Source of the DNA: Pseudoscleropodium purum | Taxonomy: Eukaryota > Streptophyta > Bryopsida > Hypnales > Brachytheciaceae | Length of the DNA stretch: 64,000 nt | Assembly (NCBI GenBank): GCA_963969395.1 | Contig: OZ017802.1 | Location: forward strand, 19,127,410 to 19,191,409 | Reading direction: 5' to 3' | Part shown: one piece after another, positions 24,548 through 37,700 of the stretch | Numbering within the stretch: the stretch's first letter is position 1 | Layout of the letters: each line of letters starts with the position of its first letter | Program-made: the position numbers and the translations under genes | Notes under the pieces: model-generated | The model's input: only the letters and a program-made list of their open reading frames with translations | Told to the model about the DNA's origin: nothing | Databases searched by the model: none

Positions 24548-25481
24548 TTAACTCCTAAAAGACCAAGGTGCATTTTTTGGCAACATAATTTTTTGGGATA
24601 GGTGCATGTGAGTGGAGATTTCCATATTTTTGGCCCAAATTTTTATAGAAGGTGTGGGCAAGGAATATCTTTGATGTGCACAAATTTCAAGACATTTGGA
24701 AATATGAGTAAAAAGTTATGGCCTAATATGTAGTTTGTTTCTCAACTTGGGCAATTTGGGCAGATCTGAAAAAATTCACTTTTTTTGAAAACTAAAATTT
24801 GAAATTAATTTTCTAGTTTTATATATACGTAGAAAGCTTTAAATCATTCCATTTTGATCAACGAGTCAAAAGTTATGAGGTGTTTTAGTTTGCGGGTGGT
24901 TATGGATCCTCTACTTCAAAATAAACTTTGAAGTCCTTTATTGAACTCAATTTTGAATATTTTTGGAAAAAAATTAAAAAAAAAAGGTGAATATTGTTTA
25001 TTGCAACGTCACAACCATTGGAATTGTCATTTTTCAATTCCATAACTAAATTATTAACAATTTAGTATTTTGATTCATTCTCTACTTCTTTCTACTTACT
25101 ATTTTTTTCCTATATGTTGTACAATTCCAAATGATCTAAAAACTTTCAAGAATGTAGCCAGCTTACCTTGAAGAATGAATCCAAAGAGTTGCAACCATTT
25201 TGAACATTTTTTCATAAAGATGTGACCTTGTGAAGTGTAGCTGCCCAGATTTTTGCAGGGACAAAATAAGAATATTTGTCAATTCAAATGCTATTATCTT
25301 GCAATCCACAAGGTGGAAATTTCTGAAATTTTTCTGTGACCTCTCAAACTAGTTTACTAAAAAATCCTACGGTTTGATTTTTCCAAAAATGTTTTTTTTT
25401 CTAAAATTTGGTACTTGTATTAGAAATGACAATTTTGGAGTAGTTTTGGTGAAAACATAGTCTTGGTCCTTCAAGGGTTAA
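24548..25481 (+). mobile_element. Family B element, full length 934 bp
   Basis: The left end is ttaactcctaaaagaccaag and the right end is cttggtccttcaagggttaa; reverse-complemented, the right end reads ttaacccttgaaggaccaag. Other copies are at 3400-4112 (truncated) and 51250-52030. There is no long open frame, so it is non-autonomous. TTAA sits at the right terminus and at the left junction. Confidence 0.75.
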
Positions 25482-25880
25482 ATCATTCTTGAATTCTTTC
25501 TACTTTCTATTTTTTTCCTATATGTTGTACAATTCCAAATGATCTGAAATTTTTCAAGAATGTAGGCAATTTGACTTGAACAATGAATTCAAAGGGTAAT
25601 CACCATTTTGAAAAAAAAATCATACAAGTGTGGCCTTATGAAGTGCAGTTGCCCAATTTTTTGCATGGCCCAAATAAGGATTTTTGCCACTTCAAATGCT
25701 AATATCTTATAATCTACATGGTGGAAATTTTTGAAATTTTTTGCACATCTTTCCAAACCAGCATACTATAAGATCCTATAGTTATATGAATTCAAAAATG
25801 TTTTTTTTTCTAAAATTTGGTACTTGTACTAGAAATAGCAATTTTGGAGTAGTTTTCAAAAGTATTCTTCTCACGGTATT
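25482..25880 (+). mobile_element. Family B element, 3' part
   Basis: The family B 3' wording repeats immediately after the full copy: 'tttctactttctattttttcctatatgttgtacaattccaaatgatctgaa' order, 'gtggccttatgaagtgcagttgccc', 'ggtggaaatttttgaaa' and 'ctaaaatttggtacttgtactagaaat'. It lacks a clean terminus at its end. Confidence 0.6.
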
Positions 25881-25981
25881 CAAATTGGCAATGAAGAAGA
25901 TCCTTGCAAGGACTTTCTCACTCCCGCCAAGTTCCCAAGTAAAATAGGTGCACCTAAAACAACACTTCTTTTGCTTTACAA

Positions 25982-26177
25982 CACTATAAGAAATCTATGT
26001 TTTAGATGAAGGATTTTAGATGACATTCAATGTAACAACTTGTGTTTTTATAACAACAATGATGTTTGCCATTACGTTTTGAAATTATAGCGAATGTCAT
26101 TCTTGACATAAAAACATAGGTTGTTACATTGGATGTCACCTAAAATCCCTCATCTAAAACATAGATATCTTATAGTG
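25982..26177. mobile_element. CACTA-type MITE, 196 bp
   Basis: It begins CACTATAAGAAATCTATG and ends CATAGATATCTTATAGTG. Arms of about 70 bp pair through 'ttttagatgaaggattttag', 'tgacatt.aatgtaacaac' and 'tgtttttat'. The end differs at one position from the common plant CACTA terminus CACTACAAGAAA. No 3-bp target duplication is visible (flanks caa and gag). It is non-coding. Confidence 0.75.
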
Positions 26178-28050
26178 GAGAGCTTGATGGTTGTCAATAT
26201 GATAATTTCTTTTAGCAAGAACAACAACCTCCTTGAGAACCAACCCAAGTTGTTTTATGATTTTTTTACATTCACATAATATTATTCAAATTAAAAAAAG
26301 GAGGTTCCTATTCATTCTACTAGACTCCCCTCAAACTATTAATCTTGAAGCATGAAATGCTTCAATTCCCATTGGTTGCTCTTTTGCACTTGTAGTGATT
26401 TTAAGATTTTTTCACTTAAGATAATTGATGCATTTAGAAATGTAATATAATTTAAGTGCATATACCTGAGTCACACCCCAATGCACTCTTTTTCCTAGTC
26501 CTACAATATGTTGAGGTGAAATTCTAATTTTTATTATTGGCTTGAGACTAAGGAGAGGAGCCTTTTCATTAAGAAATTAACTAGAAGAAGTTTGAATAGC
26601 TACCTTATAAGCTAGGAAGTACTACATCAACAAAGATTCTAAAAGTATAGGTATTTATTTTTGAATGAAGTTAATTAAGAATATAGCAAAAAGATACATG
26701 TAGCCGCTCCTACCTACCACCCATATGGGAAAAAACTTAGATTGTTGATTTTTTCCAAAAAACTTGACCACCTTTGTTTTGTCATCAATCTTCAAAAACA
26801 AAAAAGAACTTTGATACCAACCTTGATCCTATCTATACAACTACATGAAACTTGTAGGCTATCAATTTAAAAAATGAAATTGAAACCCCTCCTTTGCCGT
26901 TGTTCTTCAAAATACAAATACTTACAATTATCTAGGACCAATGTAATACATAATATACAAAATATTAGTACAATATGATGTATGGACACAAATATTGATA
27001 CAAGATGCAGAATACTAATACTAACCATATGTATTTTGTTGATAACCCATATTCATTGCAACATAGGGTGGGGGACTGGGGGTGGGTTATTAATCATTTC
27101 ACAAGCAATATAATTAATTCATTTTACAAGTGCATGAGAGTGTCACAATGACAATGACCATAATAGCAAGATAACAATGAACTTAAGAAAAAACAATCTA
27201 TGTCATTTCATATTTTTTGAAACTCAAATATGTTTTTCTAGATTTTCATAATTGGAAGTATTGGATATCTACTCATCCATTGCCACTAAAATCTTGTTTA
27301 CTCTTAAAAATTCCTTTGCATTTTGAGCTCTAAGGATGCAAAAAATGGATTTTGTGGGGATCAAGATAACTTTATAAATCCTTAAAAAAAGTAACAAATG
27401 TCATCCTAGGATATTAATCGCACCTTCATGCAAAACATAAACAAAAAGCTTTGAACTCAAATTCTTTAAAAATTTTGAGTTCTACATGATCAAAGTGGAA
27501 AGTGTTTTAGTTGTAACTACATGCCCAAAGTGTATCTGTTCATACATACTGATACAAATTTGATCTCAACAAATTTCTTGACGGGAATTGCTCGATGAGC
27601 AGAACATAAGATGCTATCTGAAATCCAGATGATGAAGTCCAATCTCCACAGCAGACTAATAAGTTTAAATTCGAAGGTCCTTCATAACTCCCAAATTACG
27701 AAAGGCCTAAACGGGGTCGCTCATAAACCAATATCAAATTCGAAAAAAACATTCCAACATTTCTCATTTAACACAATGCGGACAACAAGAATCTATCAAA
27801 CAAGTAGCAATCGTCAACCAAAACGCAATATATAATATATAATAAGCAACAGTTCAGTGGTTACATTCTTACGAAGACAATTGTGGATATCAATTAATCT
27901 TCATCTGCAGCTGTTCGCTGTTCAACCTGTTAAACAATGATTCCTGGTTGTAAAACAACCAATTCAACTGATCATGCACTGACAACATAATTCAGGCGAT
28001 GTCAATTGTCAAAATCTATATTACTACAATCAGTGAAGAACATTGCATAT
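26178..28050. other. Intergenic, no gene recognised
   Basis: AT-rich DNA. The last 400 bases (27600-28050) are less AT-biased and lie downstream of the FKBP gene, so they may hold transcribed 3' sequence. No open frame with a family match was seen. Confidence 0.5.
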
Positions 28051-28062
28051 ATTGGTCATATA

Positions 28063-28362
28063 CCCATATGACCTTCTCTTAACTAATAAGCAAAAAAAAA
28101 TGAGACCCATTTTTGGGTTCGTGATCCTTCAGGGTTTAAGAAATCGTAAGATTGTGATCTTACCAAATGCCTGCCCAAATCCCCGACTGCCACCACAAAG
28201 CGACGACAGAAATTATTGCTCCACTGAAGTCCATGAACACACAGTACTATTCTAGAGCTCCTCCTCATCAAAAAATTCCTTGACACCTCCAAATTCCGCT
28301 TCATCTCCAAATTCATCTTCTTCCTCATCGAAATTTGGATCCATCAAAGAATCGAAGACGAT
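28063..28362 (-). pseudogene. Tandem partial copy of the FKBP15 gene 3' end
   Basis: This segment repeats 28388-28672 at a spacing of about 303-325 bp. It still encodes the acidic tail in frame (LMDPNFDEEEDEFGDEAEF, then GGVKEFFDEEEL and a stop) plus the same downstream non-coding sequence. It lacks the signal peptide and catalytic domain, so alone it is a gene fragment. Use as an alternative last exon cannot be excluded, but I see no strong acceptor just upstream of the homology. Confidence 0.75.
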
Positions 28363-28554
28363 AAAATAAATACTTAACAAAAGAATCCCCATATGACCTC
28401 CTCATAGCTAACAAGAAAGAACACATGAGGCCCATTTTGGATTTCGTGGTCGTTTAGGGTTTAAGAAACCGTAAAAATAGTGGTCCTACCTGCTCAAATT
28501 CCCAAATGCCTCCACTAAGCGACGGCAGAAAACTGCTACACTGATGTCCATAGT

Positions 28555-29109
28555 TTACAGCTCCTCCTCCTCCTGATCAAAAAACTCCTTACGACCTCCA
28601 AACTCCTCTTCATCTCCGAATTCCTCCTCCTCTTCGAAATTCGGGTCCATCAGCGGCTCCAAGACATCGTCAGGTCCAGATCCAGTCTTTCCATTAACAG
28701 ACACAAGCTCCGTCTCGAAGATCAACGTTGCCCCACCAGGAATCTCCGGCGGTGCCCCCTCCTCGCCATAGCCCAGCTTGGCCGGGATCTTGAGCTTCCG
28801 CTTCTCCCCAACGCACATGCCCAGAAGCCCCTGGTCCCATCCCCTGATGACCGTACCTTCCCCGAGCTTGAAGTCCAGAGGCTCCCCTCGGCCGTAGCTC
28901 TCGTCGAACTCCGTGCCGTCGAGGAGGGTGCCGCGGTAGTGGACGCTCACGTGGTCGCCCTTGTGCGCCTTCAAATCGCAGATTGTCGGCTTGAATTTCA
29001 CCCCGATCTGGAGCTCTGTCACATCGCGCTCGGTTTTGGGGGATGCTAAAATTGTGGTGGTAGACAAATGGAGAATGAAAAGAAGCAATGCAGGTCTTGA
29101 GATCGCCAT
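28555..29109 (-). CDS. FKBP15: FKBP15-type peptidyl-prolyl cis-trans isomerase, secretory pathway
   Basis: A complete single-exon frame of 184 residues starts at the ATG ending at 29109. Residues 1-22 form a hydrophobic signal peptide ([18 protein letters not shown]). Residues about 30-147 form one FKBP domain with [19 protein letters not shown], the pocket segment [23 protein letters not shown] and the closing TLIFETELV. All pocket aromatics I know (Y, F-D, V-I, W, Y, F) are present, so the enzyme should catalyse prolyl isomerisation and bind FK506. A 35-residue acidic Glu-rich tail ends in EEEL, which might act as a weak ER-retrieval signal (inference). FKBP15 relatives act on folding proteins in the ER. 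As I recall, plant orthologues are split by introns, so an intronless copy suggests a retrocopy. Its 3' end has been tandemly duplicated downstream. Confidence 0.93.
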   Translation of the reverse strand: MAISRPALLLFILHLSTTTILASPKTERDVTELQIGVKFKPTICDLKAHKGDHVSVHYRGTLLDGTEFDESYGRGEPLDFKLGEGTVIRGWDQGLLGMCVGEKRKLKIPAKLGYGEEGAPPEIPGGATLIFETELVSVNGKTGSGPDDVLEPLMDPNFEEEEEFGDEEEFGGRKEFFDQEEEEL

Positions 29110-31283
29110 CGCCAGGGAGCTGCGAATTCTATTGCAATTTGGGTTCCGACCTCGAGTTGATGGAGACGATGATGAGACGACGACGAGTCGTGTGGACGAA
29201 TGACTTCCGTCGAGGTGGACATGGACGACCTCGGCTTCCGTCCATGGTTGGTGTTCCTCGGTTAATCCCTGAAGGACCTCAAGGCCACTTCAGCAATTAT
29301 GTTACATTTGCATAAAATTCGAAATGTGAACCTCACTACTAGTTCATGAACAATAATGAGATCCTAGATAATTTTTCCCGTTGAATCTGTTGGCACAATC
29401 TAATCAAAAAGTGATCAACCATGCAATTTTTGGTAATCCTTGGGAAAATTGAGAAGGTGCTTTGGGTTGTCACTTTAAATCCTCATATCTTTTTTTCTAC
29501 ACCTCAAAAATGATCCCCAAAAAATTATACATCAAAATCATGATGATATGTACTTAAAGTAAAAACAATCAGAGTTTTTGGAGTACTTTTTAGCATTCCA
29601 ATCTTAACATATGTACCACCTAAACAAACATCTTTCATCAATTTTGTCAACAAATTGTGCAATTTTTCCCAAAATCTTTTCCCCAAAATTGTGCAATTTT
29701 CATTGATCTTTTTTTATAGGAAAGCTATGTAAGCATTTTTCCATTTCAATGGTGGCAATCATCAAAATTATTCAATTATGCTTATTACAAGAGCTAGTCA
29801 AGAAAACAAGAGCTATCAACCCCACCTCCCAGTGTTTTAGGTAGGTTAACCTTGTGAGATAACGTGGAGGCCCAAAAGTGGTCTATGAATGACTTTCAAG
29901 TCTATTGTATTAGAAATGATGAATGCACATGGTGTATAAGTTCAAAAATTAGACCATTTTTGGCCAAGATAGATCTTGTCTTTTCATAATTCACTTTTAG
30001 GTACTTTGAAATCCATATTTTTTAAGATGAAGAGAATTCTTCTTTGATCAATGTTTCATCAAGATATGTTTTCATTCATCCAAATATCTTCAATGAGTTA
30101 ATAATTTTATGATATTTTTAACCTCATTAAAATATTCTTCTCAATACTCTTATAGAAGTTCAAAGATTAATATTTTTATAATATTTCTAAATTTCTAAAT
30201 TCAAAAGTCCTAAGTTTGGTATTAATAGTACACTCTAAACCTTATTATCTATAGACTATAGGACAAGGCTTTTTTTTTGGTATTTTGGTGCCAAATTGCA
30301 CTAAAAATAATAATTTGGCTAAAAAATGGCAACAAATCTTCAAATAATTTTGCAAGAAAACTTTGAATTAAAAAAAATCTTGGAAGAAATTGCCTAATTG
30401 TGGATGAAAATAGAATTATGGATATGTAATATGTACAAATGTGATATGTTCTATCCAATTTGTGGATGAATGTTGAAATTTGGAGTACCTCTATAACATT
30501 TTATATGGCCACTCTGGCACTTCATAAAAAATGAAAAAAAAAGCCCTACTATGGAGGGACATCGAGGGCTAAAAGTGTCTTTGGGATGGTCAAACATGTT
30601 TGCTTTGTGCATATTAAAGAATGAATGATTTTCATTCATTTTTTGGGGTACAATTTTGTTAATGCTATATCTACATTACTAAGTTATATCTAAGGCATTT
30701 TAGTTATTTTTAAATTTATATGGGGTAGATTATCAAACAAATCATACAACTATATAGCTAGTACATTTCAACATTTCAATATTTTTTATTTGAAAACTCA
30801 ATTTCTTTTGAATTTAAGCAAAACTAACAATATGCAGCTTTCAAAGCATGGTTTCTACTTCACTTAGAGATTTTGAAAATCTCCTAAAAAAAAGCATTTT
30901 ATGGAAGTTTAAAGTTGAAGATCTCCAACCACATATTTGAATATAAAATGATACATAAAATTGATTTATTATATCACAATATTCTATACTATAATGTGCT
31001 TTAATTATAAAATCTTCATATATGTTAAGCATGTTTTGTATTTGATGTGAATTTTCTTCACTTTTTCTTCAAAGATTCATGGAAATTTGAAAATTCTATT
31101 AAAGTTTGACACCATCTTTTAAGACATATTCATGTCATAAAAAATTTCAGATTTTTTTTTTGAAAAAATTTAAAATGACTATGAATTTTTCAAGAATTTT
31201 TTTCCTCAACTTCAAACTTCATTAAGTCATTAGAGTTCAAAATTGAGTAATTTATGAGCTTATTATATTGTATCATAAGTGTA
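29110..31283. other. FKBP15 upstream region and intergenic DNA
   Basis: The first 200 bases upstream of the FKBP start (29110-29310) are less AT-rich and presumably carry the 5' UTR and promoter. No clear TATA element could be chosen. The remainder is AT-rich with no gene recognised. Confidence 0.5.
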
Positions 31284-32419
31284 TTAACCCTTAAGCGCCA
31301 CTAGCCTTCTGGAAGAGTGAAAAGTGGTTCTAAACATGAAAATCTTTGAGGTCTGTTGCTTCGAGCAGGATGAATATGGGAATCAAATTAACCGTATGAT
31401 TTGGAGTAAAGGAATGATTGCAATGGATCAAGAGAATGATCAATCCAAAATGCTTTGCTGATTGGTAGATTATGAGGTTTGACTACAAAGTCTTAGGTGT
31501 TGACTAGCACAGACAACGACTATTAGTTGGATGGTACTCGTATTTTGAGGAACATTAGGATTTTAAATTTTCAAAAAAATATTGAGTGCAAAGCACATTA
31601 TGTCTGCATTCAAAGGAAGCTAGAAGAGCCTTCGGAGACAACATGCACTCACTAATGCGTAGCTTGCAATGACTGTCACTCTATCATAGAAGACAAATAA
31701 GGCTTCTTGGGCTACTGACCCATACGGAAAACATTCTTCATGAACAGGTTGGTATAGTGACTGTAAACGAAATTCAAGGTTTCCACTTGCTAATGAGACA
31801 AAGAACTCGATGTGTACGTCCTAGTGGATGATGTGAACAATGGACATATTATATTCTAAGTACCAATAAGGAATTTTCCAAAGATAATTTCTTCTAGTAA
31901 GATGAGAGCAATAAATGCAAAATCAAACTAATAAATGGAGAATTCAAAAATTCTTATGCATACATTGTTCTTGCTAAGTGACAAGTGTAATCCTCTGTCG
32001 CCTTGCTGCATATACTTGTTGTTTGAGCATATTGTCAACATTTGCATTGTTGGAATTGTTGAATATAAAAAAGAAGGAATGCCATAATATTCCAAAACTT
32101 GTGATGAAAGCACATGTACAAGTGGGTCAGAGTCTACCAGTGCCTAAGAGCAAAAAAAAACCAAAGATTTTGTTAAAACTCATTGCCCTCACGACAAGAC
32201 AAACGAAAATTTGAATAATTTCTAGCACCTGTCTACTTTCTATTTTCTCCCAAAATACATATGTTGCATTCAAGGAAGGTATTTTCTATTTTTGGTAGAG
32301 AACTAGTCCACCTTTCTCCAGAAAAAAAGACGGATGAAAAAATGTGATAAGTTGGAAGATGCATTGCTTTTCTTTTGTGCGTCATCCAGAAAATGGAAGC
32401 CGGCATGCTTAAGGGTTAA
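31284..32419. mobile_element. TTAA-CCC ended element, 1136 bp
   Basis: The left end is ttaacccttaagcgcc. The right end is ggcatgcttaagggttaa, which reverse-complemented reads ttaacccttaagcatgcc. The ends match over the first 13 bases. The interior is the least AT-biased and most protein-like of this element class (for example a 78-codon plus-strand frame at 31978-32214), but it is full of stops. I could not demonstrate a transposase domain. Confidence 0.7.
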
Positions 32420-34230
32420 AAGAGCATAAAAATATTAATACAAATGAATGTCAAAAGAATAAAATGACATGTATTATAATGCGTCATACGATATATAAGA
32501 TAATCATTTTTTAGATTCTTATTATATTGTATTAATATTTATGTGATTGGTCATACAAATTAGATGACTTGGTCATTTCTACCATATATAGGCAATTTTT
32601 TTTAATTATAGTTTATAAATTTTAATTTAGAATAGTATGATTATATTATTTACATATATTATTTACTTTTTGAAAGTTCTTGAAATCTTTTTTCCTAATA
32701 TTGATCACTATAAAAATCATGTTATATTAAGGATACTAATGAGCATAAGTGAAATAAGAGTCTAATGAGTATAATTTATCATGAAGTAGTTGTTGCTTTC
32801 AAAGTAGGCAGATCTCAAATATTTATGGCATAATGTGTTACAAATGAAGGACAAAATGTTTAGATGGATAATACCATATGTATTGTAGGTTAGCAATAGT
32901 TCATGATCTTGTATGGTCAACTAGCGTAATCTAGAACCTTTTGGAAGAGTAAGGAAAGCAAAAGAAAGGAACAGGCCATCAAATTTATGCAAGGGATGTA
33001 TTTGGAGAATCTAATATTGTATTGCCAAGCTCCAAATAAAGCATGGTAGTGTACAATATAGTGACTCATTATGTATGTTTTTAATGAAGAGTGTGTTTTT
33101 GTAGCTAGCGAGCAACTGTTGTTGCTGATGAGGAAGTTAGTTTTTAGAACTATGTTGTCGTAATTTAGCAGTGTTGTACCTTAGCAAATGTTGATGTTGA
33201 TGTTAGCAAAAGCTTCTATGCACCATGTATTATAAATAAGTTATTGGAATAAAACTGCATTTTGCTGAAAATAATGTGGATGTTTCATGATCTAGCTTTA
33301 GCAAGTGATTCACCACAGCACACGTGACCTCTTGAATTAGTAACTTCAAGACTGTGACTTCCAACAATAGCCCCCCAAAATTGCATGAATCAAGTGATCC
33401 AAAAATTTAGAATTAGTCATGTGTCAAAAGACAGGAAGACATTCCAGAAAAATTACTCAAGGCCATAGTTATTGTCATGATGAGGTTGTGTAGAATTGAA
33501 ATGAACAATGTCCATTAGGAGCTACTAAAAGTCATGCAATTTTCTCCTCAAAGGACAAGGTGCAACTGTTCGATACAAAATAATAATGCAAGTTCTAGAC
33601 ATAAGATATTAAGGAGTTTTTACTTAATGTATAAGACTCTTAATTATGTTTTTCCTCACTAAAAAATGAACTTAATACATCCCCATCTCTTATAGTGTAA
33701 AGGATAATAAAGGATGATTTCTTGAGATTGTATGCACATAAATGTCAAAGCAAATAAATAACCTAGGCACCAATAGTTTGCAAAGTAGAGTATGCACTCC
33801 TCACAATTAATTTGCAAAAAAAGGAATTGTAGTAGAGTGTGAAAAATGTTTGCTTCTACTGATCTAAAATGAATTGCTTAGAAGCCTTGCTTGGAAGTTG
33901 GAGATTTAAATTCAATTTCAAGACGGATTGTTCATATGTATGCTTCTCTAAGTATCTTAATTGAAAACATGGATTGTTCTCATTTTTGTGGTTGTGTCTA
34001 AAGTAGGTGAGAGCAAGCATTAGAGGTGCGCACATGATTCTTTATGTTAAAGAAGATTGTTGATACCATTGCACTTTGCTAAAATTTGTTACTTTTAGAG
34101 TTTCTCCATTTTGCATTTCAATCATTTATTGTTGAGGCCTTGATGATTAGACACATTTGTAGATGTTTTTGTAAGGATCCTTAAAAAAATATTTTTTCAT
34201 TCTTATGACTGACATTAAGATGGACCAAAT

Positions 34231-34273
<43 letters not shown>

Positions 34274-34780
34274 TCAAAACCAAAGAAACACACTATATAC
34301 AAACTACAAAATTGAACAAAGTGAAAACTCTAGAAAAAATATTTATGATGGCTAAAACAACAAGTGAATCAGTGTAAGCCTCTTGATCAATTGAAGGGTC
34401 AAGTTCCTAGGAAAGAAAGCCATAACACCACATAATGTATCAAAGTTGTGCACATTCATCCTCAACTATAGATGAAAATTTTGTTTATTGACAACTCTTT
34501 GATGTGGTCAACAACACAAAATAAAATAAAGCATTCAAAATCCACTAAACGGGGTCCTGAGATGTAAAGAATTTGAATTCCCTCAAGTCATCTATCTAAT
34601 GTCGTAGGTCCCTCAAATATTTTCTATATCAAATTCAATATCTTCTAGCTCTTTCATATCAAATTCAATATCTTCTAATTCTTATACATTAGATTTAACA
34701 AGATTATATGTTTCCCAATTGCCACGGTTTCCAATTTTGATTGGAGGAAGCCCAAGTTTTAGTTCCTCCCATTCACTTTC
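32420..34780. other. Intergenic; CT microsatellite 34234-34269
   Basis: AT-rich DNA without a recognised gene. It holds a perfect CT run at 34234-34269 and a two-copy short repeat 'tatcaaattcaatatcttcta' at about 34627-34680. Confidence 0.6.
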
Positions 34781-34789
34781 CTTCTAAGC

Positions 34790-37700
34790 TTGCCAAGAGT
34801 CAGGACCATAAATTGCAGGTCTTATATATCAAAGCACCTTTCGTCCAACAATGTCCAATCTAATCCTTCTACACTCATACGGGTGTGAAAACTACACATG
34901 GTGTATCAAAGGCAATGTGGCCAACATTTCAAAGTCTTCCTTATAAAGCTTTAGTCCATCACAACCATCAAGATTGAGTTCTTTAAGGCTTCTTGATTTA
35001 CTCAAGTCAAGCAACCACTTTAGAAAATCACAATTAATAAGGTTAAGGGATCGCATGCTAGCAAGTCACCCATTCCATTCATTTGAGTCAATAAAATGCT
35101 AGCAGAGAAGTCCAATATATGTAATTGCTTAAATGCATTCAAACAAGATGCCTCACATTGTGTCCATGTCACATAATAAAGCTCCCAAAGCTGATGTGAA
35201 AGGCAATATTTAGCAGGTTTTCCATGATTACTAATTGTCAATGCTTGCAATTTGGTCAAAGATAGCAAACATGGCCCCTTCCACTAATAACCACATTCGA
35301 CTACATAAAATTGAACCAAGCCATCAAGTTGATCAATCCCTATAATATCAATACCATATATGGACCCAATCTCAAGAGTATGTAGTCTAGATGACCATGT
35401 TGCACTAAGTCTTGATAAGGTTTGCAAGTTCTTAATATCCACAATCTCTACACCTTCCATGCATGAACAATTGTTCAAATCTAATAGTACACCAACTTCC
35501 ACCATTTTGAGCTTCATCTTAATTAAGTTGTTGCACTATGTAAACATATTAGCCCCGGAAAATATACATTGCCTTGATATGTACAAATATCTTAAAGATG
35601 CTAGAAATTGACCCAAAACATATGTCTCTATCGTAATATCACATGTAGAGTAAGGAATTTGCCAATCAAACAAGTCAAGTTCATCAATGATTCTAGTCCC
35701 TCAAGTATCTCTAGACACCTTAAATCGTAAAGTTGCAAGCTTCGTAAGCATGTCATGCCCTTCAAGTTCAATATTCCATGGATAGATTTCAAACCATACA
35801 ACTACAATACCAAAACATTTGAGAAGTATTGCCATTCAATTCCCTCCAAGCTTGTGATCGGCTTGCTAGGGGGTTCATAATCAAGTAGAAAGTCATCCAA
35901 AATGTCTTCTTCTTTTTGCCATATAGAAAGTCAAGACAATTTTTGCCAGCATCCACCAACAGGTGTAACCTCAAGCTCTGAGAGATCTCCATCATCTCTA
36001 TCTACAAGCACCCACTTCCGATTCCACATGTCTTCTAATGCATTGAATTTTTCAACTACTTCTAGTGCCACAAATTCTCTATACAAATCATATATGTCAA
36101 TGCTTTCCAATGTCAAATCCACATCTTGCAACAACCCTTTTCGTTTGAGACTATCCAACTGCTATTCTAATTCAACCACAAATAATTAAATCAAACAAGC
36201 TACAACATCCACCATTGCATTTAGTTGGTCTTAAAACATTGACTTTCAAACACCCACACCCTAAAACCTTATATATCCAAGATCCACAAAATTGACTTCT
36301 CAAATTCAAAATATGAATGACTAGAAGCAATCAATGTACCTAACTTTGAATCTCTAATTCATCCCTTTTGTATACAACACATAGTTGCTCCATCCAACCT
36401 ATCTAACATCTCCAAAGTCCAAAAGAATGTTTTTTCACACGAGGAAGAAAGAAAACCAAATCTATAAATAAAGTTTGTTCAATCTGTTGTAGTAGATCAA
36501 AACTACTTCTAAGCGCATCAAAGACAACATTTTCTCCCAAAAATGAGCTAAACTTCCACATTCTAGATAAGAGTTGCATCCATTTTGAGGGGGTTTCTTC
36601 AAGACAACCTAGTTGTCTACCCAAGGCCTCCAAAGCCAATGGATGGTAATGGTAACTTCCTCCATCACCCTTGCAAAAAGTAACACTTATTAACACACCA
36701 CTCAATAGAATGTATACCCTCATTGGTTGTAAATTGTTTCCCATTGGCAGCATAATATAAAAATAAACTTATTGCATTTTTTTGCCCAAGTTCAGGCATC
36801 TCAAGACATGCATCTTCACCAATTCCCAAAAGAGCAAGAGTACTTTGAGATTGAGCAATCACAACTACTAAACTATCCTCATGGGAAGGAATTTTCAAAA
36901 ACATATTGGCTTGCTTGATTGAATTGTTAATGTCCCATACATTGTCTATGGCCAAGAAAGTTTTTTGTTTGACCAAATTCTTGTGCAGAAAGTCTTTAAA
37001 CTGCAAACACAAAAAGGGCACAATATTAAATTGACCATATTTAAAGTGACAATGACTACAATAATATCAATCCTATATCCAAAAGAAGAGAGATATGTAA
37101 TCATTTTTATCATGTTGAAGTGTATACATTATACTAGAGTCACCAATATAATGAACTAAAAAAACCCATGTCATCACAGATGATTATATTAGATAGAAAG
37201 ACAAAGAATGAACACTAACAATCATCTAACCTACATTAATTGTTCAAAGCTAGAATTAATCTATTTTGTATCTAGAGATGTACACAAAAAATCCATTCTT
37301 CACTTAGACATATGCCCAGAGTCAATTTTCTACTAAATTTAGGACTAACTACATATTTTAAAAGCTAAAAACAAAGAAAAAAATATATTAAAACTAGAGG
37401 TGTATGCAAATGCCCTACCTCTTTTTAACCCCCCACCAAGCACAATTTTGCAAGGAATGCATCATGCACATCAAGTCATCAACATACAACAACATGGTTT
37501 TAGCTCTAGATTCCTCTTAAAAATTAAAAAGTGCCTCAATTTAAGCAAGCATCTTGTAGATTGAGACCAAATTAGTATTAAACTAGTGGTGGATTATTGA
37601 TGGATTAAAAACAACTTTGGGAGCCTTCAAACCATGAATTTAATTTATTATTTCTAAATTTTTTTACTATTACTTCTCTTTGATTGATATGCCTCAAAAT

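Noticed and set aside
27897..27935. Extra C-terminal exon of FKBP15 after a TTTAACAG acceptor
   Set aside because: Both copies of the FKBP tail keep a stop codon before any donor, so a coding exon here is not needed. It could at most be 3' UTR.
31928..32113. Minus-strand 'NNKYMQQGDRG' resembling the piggyBac 'NKYMGGVDRADQ' motif
   Set aside because: The similarity is a handful of residues, the key aspartate context is not convincing, and no neighbouring transposase motifs follow. I treat it as coincidence until a profile search says otherwise.
34234..34269. CT run as a regulatory polypyrimidine element
   Set aside because: It is a plain microsatellite far from any active gene start.
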